Shown piece by piece: positions 17,205-25,970 of a DNA stretch of 64,000 nt. Source of the stretch: Fibrobacterota bacterium (GTDB taxonomy: Bacteria > Fibrobacterota > Chitinivibrionia > Chitinivibrionales > Chitinispirillaceae); assembly GCA_023459055.1 (NCBI GenBank), contig JAEWVR010000029.1, forward strand, positions 62,001 through 126,000. The letters are read 5' to 3'. The position numbers and the translations under genes are program-made. The notes below the pieces were generated by a model. The model made no database searches and was not told the origin of the DNA. It worked only from the letters and a program-made list of their open reading frames with translations. Every line of letters starts with the position of its first letter. Positions within the stretch are counted from its first letter, which is position 1.

Positions 17205-17701
17205 AGGATGTCCTCCAGTCTCAATCCTGATGCAGCCGATTTCCTCTTAAATGTTGTTAAATGCCGACGAATTGTCGATTCACCCATGCCGGTCAGTTCG
17301 GCGATCTCATCCTGTTTGTACCCGTCGAAATAGGTGTAGATCACCACCTGTCTCACTTTTTCATCCCAGGGTGCAAGAAAATGCTTTAAAACTTCTTTAA
17401 CGATCATCCACTTCTCCTGCGGCAAACCTTTACTCTCTGATGTATGGTACTCTTCATTGAATTCAACTCCCTGTTTTTTACGTAGTTGTGATAAACAATA
17501 ATTAGTACTTGTACTTAAAAGCCACGAATAGATTGACTCCTTTTTCTGTATCGTATCCATTGAAGCCATCAGTTTGATAAACACCTCCTGAGTCGCATCC
17601 CAGGCCTCATCATCCGACTTCAGGAATCTCATACAGCGGGAGTGCACCATTGATGCATACCGGTTATAAAGATCTCTGATTTCCTTATCAGTAGCACTCA
17701 T
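17201..17701 (-). CDS. ECF-type RNA polymerase sigma factor
   Basis: 166 residues with the two domains of extracytoplasmic-function sigma factors: region 2 (about 8-70; RCMRFLKSDDEAWDATQEVFIKL) and region 4 (about 110-160; YKQDEIAELTGMGESTIRRHL, a helix-turn-helix). It is the first gene of sigma, anti-sigma, caspase and is translationally coupled to the anti-sigma gene. Its own promoter should lie in 17702-17940, but I could not identify a clear ECF-type motif there. Confidence 0.92.
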   Translation of the reverse strand: MSATDKEIRDLYNRYASMVHSRCMRFLKSDDEAWDATQEVFIKLMASMDTIQKKESIYSWLLSTSTNYCLSQLRKKQGVEFNEEYHTSESKGLPQEKWMIVKEVLKHFLAPWDEKVRQVVIYTYFDGYKQDEIAELTGMGESTIRRHLTTFKRKSAASGLRLEDIL

Positions 17702-18018
17702 ATTTTTACTTTTCTGTGATATAGACGTTGAACAAATTAAAAACCGCTCATAGTAAATTTACTTAAAGCCGTTTTGTTTGGAAAGCAGGAGCATGATTCA
17801 TGACGACACCGACGTATGACTATTACCATCATAATCAGGATCATGAGAATAAATCTACCTTGAAATATCAATTTGAAGGATATCAGTTCTTTAAAAAAGA
17901 TTGTTATCTGATAATTTATTTATTGATCAATTGTAACTTTTTTTGCATCACTACCCTTTGAGCATTATTATATACGGTATAACTTTGTTTTTATTCTCAC
18001 TAAAATCAGGGAGATACC
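17702..18018. other. Divergent promoter region, sigma factor / carrier lipoprotein
   Basis: 317 bp, AT-rich, between two divergent transcription units. A plus-strand promoter is called separately at 17943-17971. No clear promoter was recognised for the sigma factor gene on the minus strand. Confidence 0.5.
17943..17971 (+). promoter_or_regulatory. Sigma-70-type promoter for the carrier-protein-like lipoprotein
   Basis: TTGCAT (17943-17948), a 17-nt spacer, TATTAT (17966-17971), with a predicted start near 17978 and a 40-nt leader ending in the ribosome site AGGGAG before the ATG at 18019. Same -35 hexamer and spacing as the promoter proposed for pckG. Confidence 0.55.
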
Positions 18019-18396
18019 ATGAGAAAAAAATGGATGATAATGGTTACGGTTATTGCGGTAACAGCATGTGGTGCATTTTGTGATAAAACAACTGAAGGAA
18101 TTACAAAAAAAGTTCCAGTCGCAAGTGCATCAAGTCAGATTACTGCTAAAAAGAAAGCTATCTATGATACTTTAAGTGTTTCAATTGTACGCATGCTTGG
18201 CGTTAATAAGAAGTCTGTCACCCTGAAAGCATTGTTCGCAGATGACCTGGGAGCGGCATCAGCTGATATGGCGGACCTTGCAGCCGACTGGGAAGCACGT
18301 TTCAGTATTACTATTCCAGAAGCTGACATAGAGTCTCTGACAACGGTACAGAGTGCGGTTGATTACATTTATGAGGCAACGAAGCCTTCAAATTGA
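18019..18396 (+). CDS. Exported lipoprotein with acyl-carrier-protein fold
   Basis: 125 residues. The N-terminus is a lipoprotein signal: MRKKW, a hydrophobic run, and a lipobox VTAC with Cys17. After a Ser/Lys-rich spacer, residues about 44-117 follow the acyl carrier protein pattern: an N-terminal helix, LKALFADDLGAASADMADL where ACPs have the EDLGADSLD segment, an acidic helix, ITIPEADIESLTTVQSAVDYI at the end. Ser81 aligns with the phosphopantetheine serine, but its neighbours (Asp before, Leu after) are both Ala. It may therefore be a carrier protein used outside the cytoplasm, or an ACP fold recruited for binding. It is divergent from the sigma/caspase operon and upstream of a methyltransferase gene. 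Confidence 0.75.
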   Translation: MRKKWMIMVTVIAVTACGAFCDKTTEGITKKVPVASASSQITAKKKAIYDTLSVSIVRMLGVNKKSVTLKALFADDLGAASADMADLAADWEARFSITIPEADIESLTTVQSAVDYIYEATKPSN

Positions 18397-18544
18397 TACT
18401 GCAGGATTACTTCATTATTGACAGCTGTCATGATTGCCTCATGCTGATCAAGACAGCTGTATTTCAGTCGTTGCAATTACCAATCTTGAATTGTAAAATC
18501 AATGTGTATTTTAAAATGAGGTTTGCTTGAATTCCGGAGGTTCC

Positions 18545-19384
18545 ATGAACGAATCTGAAGTAATGATTCATTTGCAGCGTATCAATAGTTTTCATTTACA
18601 AAATCAGCTTCAGATACAGAGTGCTCTTCTCAGAAATCAATTACTGGCTTCTTCCCGATATGCAGACCCTCGTTGTCTTAATCGATTCGAGTATGAAATA
18701 TTTTCTCAATGTGGAGAAGACGGGATTATTAATGAAATTTTCAATCGTATCGGTTTGACAAATAGGTATTTTGTCGAATTCGGTGCCGGAAATGGTATAC
18801 AGAATAATTCTGCTGCACTGATTCTTCGTAACTGGTATGGATTATGGATTGATGCAGATCCGAAAAATGCGGAAATAATCCAGAATAAATACAAACAAAT
18901 TATTAACCGACGTCAACTAACATTCCTGCAGGCGTTTATCACGACTGAAAATATTGAAGATCTTTTTAAACAGGCAGATGTACCGCAGGAACCAGATCTG
19001 CTTTCTGTTGATATTGACGGAAACGACTACTGGATCTGGAAGAATATCGTCTCGTTTAATCCACGAGTCGTGATCTGCGAATATAATGCGCGATACGGGC
19101 CCGATCTTAAATGGGTAATGCGCTATAATCCTGCACATCAGTGGAACGGTTCAAGTTATTACGGCGCAAGCCTGAAATCACTTGAACTTCTTGCTTCACA
19201 AAAGGGGTACAGGCTGGTCGCCTGTAATCTTGCAGGTATCAATGCATTCTTCATCCGTGGTGATCTGTTTACAGAGCAGTTCACATCATTGAGCACAGCG
19301 GAAGACCACTTCGAACCACAACGGTCATTTCTTATGCAGGAACCTGTTCAAAGACCGGATTTTGGACCATTTGAAAGCTGTTGA
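18545..19384 (+). CDS. FkbM-like SAM-dependent methyltransferase family protein
   Basis: 279 residues. Start chosen at the ATG at 18545 because GGAGG lies 4-5 nt before it; a TTG 18 nt upstream in frame overlaps that ribosome site. The core has FSQCGEDGIINEIF, the SAM-loop-like YFVEFGAGNGIQNNS, GLWIDADP, and LLSVDIDGNDYWIWK, typical of the uncharacterised FkbM-related group often found in glycan or surface-structure loci. An N-terminal helix of about 45 residues precedes it. Substrate unknown. Confidence 0.7.
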   Translation: MNESEVMIHLQRINSFHLQNQLQIQSALLRNQLLASSRYADPRCLNRFEYEIFSQCGEDGIINEIFNRIGLTNRYFVEFGAGNGIQNNSAALILRNWYGLWIDADPKNAEIIQNKYKQIINRRQLTFLQAFITTENIEDLFKQADVPQEPDLLSVDIDGNDYWIWKNIVSFNPRVVICEYNARYGPDLKWVMRYNPAHQWNGSSYYGASLKSLELLASQKGYRLVACNLAGINAFFIRGDLFTEQFTSLSTAEDHFEPQRSFLMQEPVQRPDFGPFESC

Positions 19385-19420
19385 TAGTACAAAGTGTTTA
19401 CACCTCTAACATCAGATGCA

Positions 19421-19466
19421 AATAAAAATGAAAAAGCCCTGACCATTTTCCAACGATCAGAGCTTT
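19421..19466 (-). terminator. Intrinsic terminator of the mcsA-mcsB-clpC operon
   Basis: On the minus strand a 12-bp stem (19466-19455 with 19444-19433, two G-T pairs), 10-nt loop and the T-rich tail TTTTTCATTTTTATT. It starts 37 bp after the clpC stop and lies between convergent genes. Confidence 0.8.
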
Positions 19467-19502
19467 AGTAGTGTTATGAAATAGATAACTACATTTTAGT
19501 TA

Positions 19503-21998
19503 TCAGTCATCAGCTTTTTCTTTTTTTGATTCTTCGGTTTTTGTCTCAGTTTTTGTCTCAGCCTTTACCTCTTCAACCTTGCTGAAAACCACCTTATTAC
19601 TTTCAAATGTAATATTTATCGTATCACCATCGTGGAATTTGTCAAGCAAAAATTCTTCTGCAAGAGGATCTTCGATGTACCGCTGAACAGCACGACGGAG
19701 CGGACGGGCACCGAGCATTGGATCAAATCCCTGATCAACGACATAATCCTTAACCTCTTTGGTGATAAGCAGCTTGATATTTCTGTCAACAAGACGGCTC
19801 TGAAGATCATTAAGCTGAATATCTACAATCTGTGAAATCTCCTTCTTTGTCAACGGGAAGAACACAATTGTTTCATCAATACGGTTGATAAATTCCGGAT
19901 TGAATATTCTTTTCAGTTCATCCATTACTTTTGACTTCATAGCTTCATAATCAGTATCGAACGTAGGCTTACCAAAACCGACTGTTCCCGTTTTCTTCAC
20001 ATCGCGGGTACCTGCATTTGATGTCATAATAATAATGGTATTACGGAAATTCACGTGACGTCCATATGAATCTGTCAATAAACCATCATCAAGTATCTGC
20101 AGGAGAATATTGAAAACATCCGGATGTGCTTTCTCTATCTCATCAAGGAGAATAACCGAATAGGGCTTTTTCCTGATCTTCTCGGTGAGCTGCCCGCCTT
20201 CTTCATAACCGACATATCCCGGAGGCGCACCAACAAGACGCGATACCGCAAACTTTTCCATATATTCGGACATATCTATTCTGACAAGCGCATCTTCACT
20301 GTCAAAAAGCGACTGTGCCAGGGTCTTTGCAAGTTCTGTTTTTCCAACACCGGTAGGTCCAAGAAAAATGAAAGATGCAATCGGCCGTTTCGTATTGTGC
20401 AAACCAGCCCGTGATCTGCGGATACTGCGCGCAATTGCCTCAAGCGCCGGATCCTGACCGATAACACGTTTACGTAATTCCTCTTCAAGATTAAGAATTT
20501 TCTTCGATTCCTCTTCAGCAAGCCTTGACAAGGGAATACCGGTCATAGTTGCAACAACTTCTGCAATCGTTGCTTCGTCAACAAGCAAACGTTCCTCAGC
20601 TTTCGATTTACGCCAAAGCGCCTTTTTCTCAAGCAGCAGACCTTTCAGTTTTTCCTGTTTGTCACGAAGTTTTGCGGCTCGTTCAAATTCCTGCTGCTCA
20701 ACAGCTTTTTCCTTCTCCCGGACAACATCACCGATCTCCTTTTCCATATCACGGATTTCAGTAGGTATTTCCATACTCGACAAACGTTTGCGGGCTCCCG
20801 CTTCGTCAATAACATCAATCGCTTTATCCGGTAAAAATCTGTCTGAAACGTAACGATCTGACAACTTCACCGCATTTTCAATTGCTTTATCGGAATAAGT
20901 GACCTTATGGTGATCTTCATACTTGACACGAAGACCGGAGAGAATCTGGATTGTCTCAGCTGCACTTGGCGGATCGACCATGATTGTCTGAAAACGACGT
21001 GCAAGTGCACCATCTTTTTCAATATACTTTCTATACTCATCAAGAGTTGTCGCACCAATACATTGTATTTCACCGCGTGAAAGTGCAGGTTTAAAAATAT
21101 TGGATGCATCAAGACTGCCCTCAGAACCACCGGCTCCCACAATTGTGTGAAGTTCATCAATGAAAATGATGATATTATCATTCTTCTGAAGCTCTACCAT
21201 AAGCGCTTTCAGACGTTCCTCGAACTGACCGCGGTATTTTGTACCTGCAACCATTGACGCCATATCAAGATTGATAACACGTTTGTTTTCAAGTACCTGG
21301 GGAATACTCTTTTCGTAAACTTTTTGCGCAAGTCCTTCAACAATTGCCGTTTTTCCAATACCCGGTTCACCAATAAGTACCGGATTATTTTTCTTACGAC
21401 GGCTTAATATCTGAACAACACGTTCAATCTCTTTTTCGCGGCCGATAACCGGATCAAGCTTACCCTCACGCGCCATTTGTGTAAGATCGCGTCCAAAATG
21501 GTCAAGAAAAGGTGTCTTGCTCTTCTCTTTAGCGGCAGCACCAGCAACAGTTTCACCACCTCTGAGCACACGGCTGATCTCTTCCTTGACACGATCATAC
21601 TCAAGACCTGATGCAGCCAGTGCATTAGCCGCTGCAGATTCAGTATCTTTCATAAGCGCAAGCAGCAGGTGCTCGGTTCCAATATATTTATGAGACATCG
21701 AACGAGCCTCATTGGCTGCAATTTCAAGCACTTTCTTTGCCCGTGGTGTAAACGGAAGCATCTGCCCGATGGTCATCATACCACCCGTTGATGTAATCGT
21801 CTTTTCGATACTGGTTGTCAGTTCGTCAAGATCAACACCCATACTTCTCATTACCGCAACCGCAACTCCATCACCTTCCTTGATCAGGCCAAGTAACAGA
21901 TGTTCAGTTCCGACATAATCATTACCCAGACGCACTGATTCCTCACGTGCGATCTGCATAACCTTTTTTACCCTATCAGTAAACATCCCATTCATCAT
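19503..21998 (-). CDS. clpC: ATP-dependent Clp protease ATPase subunit ClpC
   Basis: 831 residues, normal length. Order: double Clp-N domain (about 5-145), AAA+ module 1 with Walker A GEPGIGKT, a middle domain with a UVR-like segment (EFERAAKLRDKQEKLKGLL), AAA+ module 2 with GPTGVGKT and the ClpB/C sensor region (GARPLRRAVQRYIEDPLAEE). It unfolds substrates for ClpP, which is not in this window. The acidic/lysine-rich tail (KAETKTETKTEESKKEK) is low complexity. It is the third gene of mcsA-mcsB-clpC, so its likely substrates are arginine-phosphorylated proteins, recognised by the Clp-N domain in Firmicutes. Confidence 0.96.
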   Translation of the reverse strand: MMNGMFTDRVKKVMQIAREESVRLGNDYVGTEHLLLGLIKEGDGVAVAVMRSMGVDLDELTTSIEKTITSTGGMMTIGQMLPFTPRAKKVLEIAANEARSMSHKYIGTEHLLLALMKDTESAAANALAASGLEYDRVKEEISRVLRGGETVAGAAAKEKSKTPFLDHFGRDLTQMAREGKLDPVIGREKEIERVVQILSRRKKNNPVLIGEPGIGKTAIVEGLAQKVYEKSIPQVLENKRVINLDMASMVAGTKYRGQFEERLKALMVELQKNDNIIIFIDELHTIVGAGGSEGSLDASNIFKPALSRGEIQCIGATTLDEYRKYIEKDGALARRFQTIMVDPPSAAETIQILSGLRVKYEDHHKVTYSDKAIENAVKLSDRYVSDRFLPDKAIDVIDEAGARKRLSSMEIPTEIRDMEKEIGDVVREKEKAVEQQEFERAAKLRDKQEKLKGLLLEKKALWRKSKAEERLLVDEATIAEVVATMTGIPLSRLAEEESKKILNLEEELRKRVIGQDPALEAIARSIRRSRAGLHNTKRPIASFIFLGPTGVGKTELAKTLAQSLFDSEDALVRIDMSEYMEKFAVSRLVGAPPGYVGYEEGGQLTEKIRKKPYSVILLDEIEKAHPDVFNILLQILDDGLLTDSYGRHVNFRNTIIIMTSNAGTRDVKKTGTVGFGKPTFDTDYEAMKSKVMDELKRIFNPEFINRIDETIVFFPLTKKEISQIVDIQLNDLQSRLVDRNIKLLITKEVKDYVVDQGFDPMLGARPLRRAVQRYIEDPLAEEFLLDKFHDGDTINITFESNKVVFSKVEEVKAETKTETKTEESKKEKADD

Positions 21999-22090
21999 TA
22001 ATCCATTTCCTCTGGTGAATATACACTACCCTGACACAGCCACAGTACGCTAAACTGCAAAGCTATGCCATATAAGCATATATATCCATC

Positions 22091-23188
22091 CTATGAATGT
22101 AAAGTACTTCTTTTCCTTTTTCGCTTTGTAAGCTGTTCCCGAACCAGATTTGCTCTCGATATCATAATTTCTGTTTCATCCATCTTCGCACCAAAAAATA
22201 CCTGAAGATGTGCAGGAAGTGCAAACAGAGTGATACGGTTAAGCTCTTCAATCGTGATAGCATCAAATAAACCACACTCAATACCGACTCTAAGCGCTGA
22301 TGTCAGATTCATGCACTCAGCTACACTGAGCGTTCTGGCATGCAAAAGAATTCCATAAGCTCTGTAAATTTTATCCGTCAATTCGAGCCGTGCTTCTTTA
22401 AGAATTTTTTCCCGCGCAGCAAGCTCATGATTTGCAATATCTTTGATAATTTTTTGTGTATTTTTTATGAATTCATTTTCGTGAGCACCCATCGTTGCCT
22501 GATTGGACAACTGAAACAGATTCCCAAGAACCTCAGAGTGTTCTCCAAAAAAACCCCGGGTCGAGATTCCCATCTGACTTGCACCCTGCAATACTGCATC
22601 AACAGCTTTAGTTAATACAAGCCCCGGAAGATGCATTAAAAAAGATATACGTAAACCGGTTCCGCTGTTTGTTGGACAGCAGGTTAAAAAGCCCCGTCTT
22701 GTATCAAAAGCAAATTTAAGACGCTGACCGAGAAGATCATCAATTGAACTGATAACATCCCACACCTCACCGGGTTGGAAACCGCTATCCATGCATTGCA
22801 TACGGATATGATCCTCTTCATTAATCATAATATTGATTCTGCGTGATGAATCGTAGGCAACGCCACGCTCGCCATCAATATTGAGCATATCCGGACTGAC
22901 CACCCGCTCCTCAACAAGAAACTGTTGTTCAAGCCGCTTGATATTTGCGAAATTTACAACATCAAAACATCTGAATTTGTTCTCTTTTTTCAGCACCCCA
23001 GACACTTCATCAAACACTTTTTTGCGTTCATTTGGTGACGCTGATGACGGAAATCGATGTGCAGCGATATTTCGCGCAAGCCTTGCTCTGGTCGATATTA
23101 TTACCGACGTTCCCTCACCCTGATTATCAAACCAGGCAGGAAGTTTACTCATTTTTTCACCGGAAACGATCTGAGCTTCAGAATTCAT
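22091..23188 (-). CDS. mcsB: Protein-arginine kinase McsB
   Basis: 365 residues of the phosphagen kinase fold. Visible are STRARLARNIAAHRFP, the flexible-loop INEEDHIRMQ, and the CPTNSGTGLR motif with the reactive Cys of the nucleotide-guanidine site. In Firmicutes McsB phosphorylates arginines to mark proteins for ClpC. The C-terminal RDxxRA motif used there for phospho-arginine allostery appears altered (EIMISRANLVRE), keeping only the final RA. Start ATG shares TAATG with the mcsA stop. No ctsR gene accompanies the operon, unlike in Bacillus. Confidence 0.92.
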   Translation of the reverse strand: MNSEAQIVSGEKMSKLPAWFDNQGEGTSVIISTRARLARNIAAHRFPSSASPNERKKVFDEVSGVLKKENKFRCFDVVNFANIKRLEQQFLVEERVVSPDMLNIDGERGVAYDSSRRINIMINEEDHIRMQCMDSGFQPGEVWDVISSIDDLLGQRLKFAFDTRRGFLTCCPTNSGTGLRISFLMHLPGLVLTKAVDAVLQGASQMGISTRGFFGEHSEVLGNLFQLSNQATMGAHENEFIKNTQKIIKDIANHELAAREKILKEARLELTDKIYRAYGILLHARTLSVAECMNLTSALRVGIECGLFDAITIEELNRITLFALPAHLQVFFGAKMDETEIMISRANLVREQLTKRKRKRSTLHS

Positions 23189-23664
23189 TATACCCCTGCT
23201 GTCTGCTTCAGACTATGTATTGCATCACGTAACATTGCCGCCTGTTCGAACTCCTCATTCTTGATTGCAGTAGCAAGTTCGTGACGAAGCCGTTTAATCT
23301 GCCCTGCAACTTCAGTTACCGCAGTGGCTCCGTTATATTTCTTTCCTTTATGGACTGATGAACCATGAACCTGAACCAGTAAATCATCAATCTCTGTTTC
23401 AAAAGCTGTATAACATTGTGCACATCCAAGCCACCCCTTCTGCTTGAATTCAGAATATTTTAAACCGCACTTTGTGCAAATTTTATCAGGAACTTGTGGT
23501 GCCTGCTCTGATAACTGTTCGAAAACTGACTCACCGACTGATATATTTATTCCTTTTTTTCTGGCACATTCTTCACATAAATGAAACGTATGCGTCTCAT
23601 CATTGGTGATCTGGGTCAGATGCACACTTGCTGGATTAATTCCACAGTCATCACATTTATTCAT
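23188..23664 (-). CDS. mcsA: McsA, zinc-binding activator of McsB with UVR domain
   Basis: 158 residues. Two pairs of zinc-ligand cysteines form each of two ribbons: CDDC with CEEC in the first 35 residues and CTKC with CAQC at about 62-82. A C-terminal UvrB/UvrC-type motif (about 120-155) ends the protein (LRHELATAIKNEEFEQAAML). In Firmicutes McsA activates McsB and helps deliver substrates to ClpC. It is first in the operon and coupled to mcsB by a 1-nt overlap. Confidence 0.92.
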   Translation of the reverse strand: MNKCDDCGINPASVHLTQITNDETHTFHLCEECARKKGINISVGESVFEQLSEQAPQVPDKICTKCGLKYSEFKQKGWLGCAQCYTAFETEIDDLLVQVHGSSVHKGKKYNGATAVTEVAGQIKRLRHELATAIKNEEFEQAAMLRDAIHSLKQTAGV

Positions 23665-23889
23665 TTCACAACCTCAGTTGATGTCATCCAGATATGTTTT
23701 TCATAAAAATATAATATGAGCGCCAGGAATACTAAGTAGTCGTTGCAAATTCTGCCGGTTTTTTATTAATTGTTGAAAGCCTGATCACCATATTTGATCG
23801 GGGTGCATAACTATATCCACAGCAGTTGTAGTAGTCAGGTCAATCTTTGGGGTTGTTCTTCTCGTAGGACATCCATTAAATGTGTTTTT

Positions 23890-23909
23890 CTACTTGCTAC
23901 TTGCTACTT
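23890..23909. repeat. Heptanucleotide tandem repeat CTACTTG, almost 3 copies
   Basis: Three units of CTACTTG (the last lacking its G), which on the minus strand is a GTAG-core heptamer (GTAGCAA), 14 bp after the lolD stop. Compare the GTAGNCN run at 2668-2699. Confidence 0.65.
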
Positions 23910-23922
23910 AAGACTGCCCACC

Positions 23923-24630
23923 CTACTCACTCACAGTCTGATTCTTATAACTTCCAGCCTGCATCATCCCATCTTCCAGATACAATACCCGGTTGAGCCC
24001 GCTTGTCAATTGAGCGTTATGCGTTGCAATGACAAAGGTCTGGTTTAAGGTTGTGTTTGCTTTCTTGAAATAATCAAGAAGGTTCTCACCATTCTTTTTG
24101 TCAAGATTCCCCGTAGGTTCATCAGCAAGGACAAGTGACGGATCGTTGAATAGTGCCCGTGCAAGCGCAATCCTCTGACGTTCCCCACCGCTAAGCTCTG
24201 ACGGGAAATGGCCCATACGATTTGATAATCCAAAAATGTCAAGTAACTCCTTGCCGCGTTTATTGCAGGCATCCCTGTCTTTGCCAGCAATAAGCCCGGG
24301 TATTAAAACATTTTCAAGCGCGGTAAAATCCGGTAACAGATGATGAAACTGAAAAACAAATCCGATGTGCTGATTTCTGAACGCTGCAAGTTTCTTTGCA
24401 GACATCGACCGCAAATCATTACCAAGTACCGAAACGCTGCCGGCATTAAAACTGTCAAGACCACCCAGGATCTGCAGCAGCGTTGTTTTACCAGCGCCGC
24501 TAATTCCGACAAGCGCGATCATGTCACCACGATAGACATCAAAGGAAACATCCTTGAGAACATCGAATTTCCCGTTGTCATCCGTAAATGTTTTTTTCAG
24601 ATGCTCTACACAAACTATTTGTTCAGGCAT
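23923..24630 (-). CDS. lolD: Lipoprotein-releasing ABC transporter ATP-binding protein LolD
   Basis: 235 residues. ABC ATPase with Walker A (GISGAGKTTLLQILGG), signature LSGGERQRIALARAL and Walker B/D-loop LVLADEPTGNLD. The FVFQFHHLLPDFTALENV segment is typical of LolD and related MacB-type ATPases. It powers extraction of lipoproteins from the inner membrane for delivery to the outer membrane. Its permease gene lies directly upstream (67 bp), which supports Lol rather than another MacB-type system. Confidence 0.9.
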   Translation of the reverse strand: MPEQIVCVEHLKKTFTDDNGKFDVLKDVSFDVYRGDMIALVGISGAGKTTLLQILGGLDSFNAGSVSVLGNDLRSMSAKKLAAFRNQHIGFVFQFHHLLPDFTALENVLIPGLIAGKDRDACNKRGKELLDIFGLSNRMGHFPSELSGGERQRIALARALFNDPSLVLADEPTGNLDKKNGENLLDYFKKANTTLNQTFVIATHNAQLTSGLNRVLYLEDGMMQAGSYKNQTVSE

Positions 24631-24697
24631 GTAGTATTTCCTGTTTCATTAAAAATCTATAGAGTAGCGCCATCAGCCATTAACCAACAGCCAGCCA

Positions 24698-25939
24698 TCA
24701 TTCATACCGGATTGATTCTGCCGGTAGCAGTACCGATGCACGCCATGCAGGATAAATTGTCGCAACCCAGCAGATTACATTTGCCGCAATATAAACTGAA
24801 ATAACATCAAGAGGCCTCAGGATCACTGGTAACGTATTAATAAAATACAGATCACCGGGTATAGGAATCAGATGATATTTATACTGTATGAAACAAAGCA
24901 GTACACCAAGCGCAACTCCTATTGTCGACCCGATAAATCCAATGACAATTCCGTTGAACATGAACACTCTCATGACAGCTCCGGAACGGGCTCCCATGCT
25001 CATAAGTATTCCAATCTCACGACGTTTCTCAAGAATCATCATTATAAGTGATGAAATAATATTAAACGCAGCTACTACCATGATTAACGAAATAACAATA
25101 AAAATGATCAGTTTTTCAAGCTTCATCCACTGAAACAGCGATTTATTCTGCGCTTGCCAGTCCATTGAGCGGTATGGATATCCACCAAGATACTCGCGTA
25201 GATCAATTACAATCTTATCTGCTTTGAACATATCATCAGTGCGGATATGAATACCCTCAACACCATTATAATTTAGTAATGTCTGTGCGGACTTTATTGA
25301 AATGTAAACAAGATTAAGATCATACTCATACATGCCGGTTTCAAAGACGCCGGAAACAGTGAAGCGCCCCATTTTGGCCACCGGATCATCCTGACCATCA
25401 ACGGCAACAAGACTCATAAGCACAATCTCTGATCCCTCACGAATACCCATTTTATTTGCAAGCCCTGTACCAATAAGAATGCCTGGAAATTTGCGTTCGC
25501 GAAGTGATACCACACTATCAAGTTCGAATTTGCCGAATTTAATCGACTTAGCCAGATCAGATACAGTCTTATCGAGAGAATCATCAATACCGTTTATGAC
25601 CACACCCTCCTGAATTCTGTCATGCTCAACACCACCTTTCCCAGTAATAAACGGTGATGCACCGGTAACATGTGGATGTTTGAGAATTTCAGTACGGAGT
25701 GAATCATAGTTCTCAACAGGAACTCCATGATATTTCAGAATGCTCGCATGTGCAAATGTACCGACAATCCGGTCACGAACCTCTTTTTCAAATCCATTTG
25801 CAATTGATAATGCAACAATTAGTACAAAACTACCGACACAAACACCGATTGCAGAGATGTAGGTTATCAGGGAGATAAAGCCGATTTTACGTTTACCTCT
25901 AAGATACCTTAGCGCTACAAACCATTCCATTGATGCCAC
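24698..25939 (-). CDS. lolE: Lipoprotein-releasing ABC transporter permease LolC/LolE
   Basis: 413 residues with four transmembrane helices: one near residues 20-48, then a large periplasmic MacB-PCD-like domain (about 50-255), then three helices near 275-300, 320-350 and 380-400 (FtsX domain). The N-terminus FVALRYLRGKRKIGFISLIT is typical of LolC/LolE. With LolD it releases lipoproteins from the inner membrane. Only one permease gene is present, so it may act as a homodimer (LolF-like) instead of a LolC/LolE pair. GTG at 25939 and ATG at 25930 are both possible starts; neither has a clear ribosome site. Confidence 0.9.
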   Translation of the reverse strand: MASMEWFVALRYLRGKRKIGFISLITYISAIGVCVGSFVLIVALSIANGFEKEVRDRIVGTFAHASILKYHGVPVENYDSLRTEILKHPHVTGASPFITGKGGVEHDRIQEGVVINGIDDSLDKTVSDLAKSIKFGKFELDSVVSLRERKFPGILIGTGLANKMGIREGSEIVLMSLVAVDGQDDPVAKMGRFTVSGVFETGMYEYDLNLVYISIKSAQTLLNYNGVEGIHIRTDDMFKADKIVIDLREYLGGYPYRSMDWQAQNKSLFQWMKLEKLIIFIVISLIMVVAAFNIISSLIMMILEKRREIGILMSMGARSGAVMRVFMFNGIVIGFIGSTIGVALGVLLCFIQYKYHLIPIPGDLYFINTLPVILRPLDVISVYIAANVICWVATIYPAWRASVLLPAESIRYE

Positions 25940-25970
25940 GGGAAAATTTCCTGTCTGTGAAGAAGAAGTG

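Noticed and set aside
18420..18465. Two ACAGCTGT palindromes after the carrier-like lipoprotein gene as a terminator
   Set aside because: They are short, 30 bp apart and not followed by a T run, so a terminator call is not supported.
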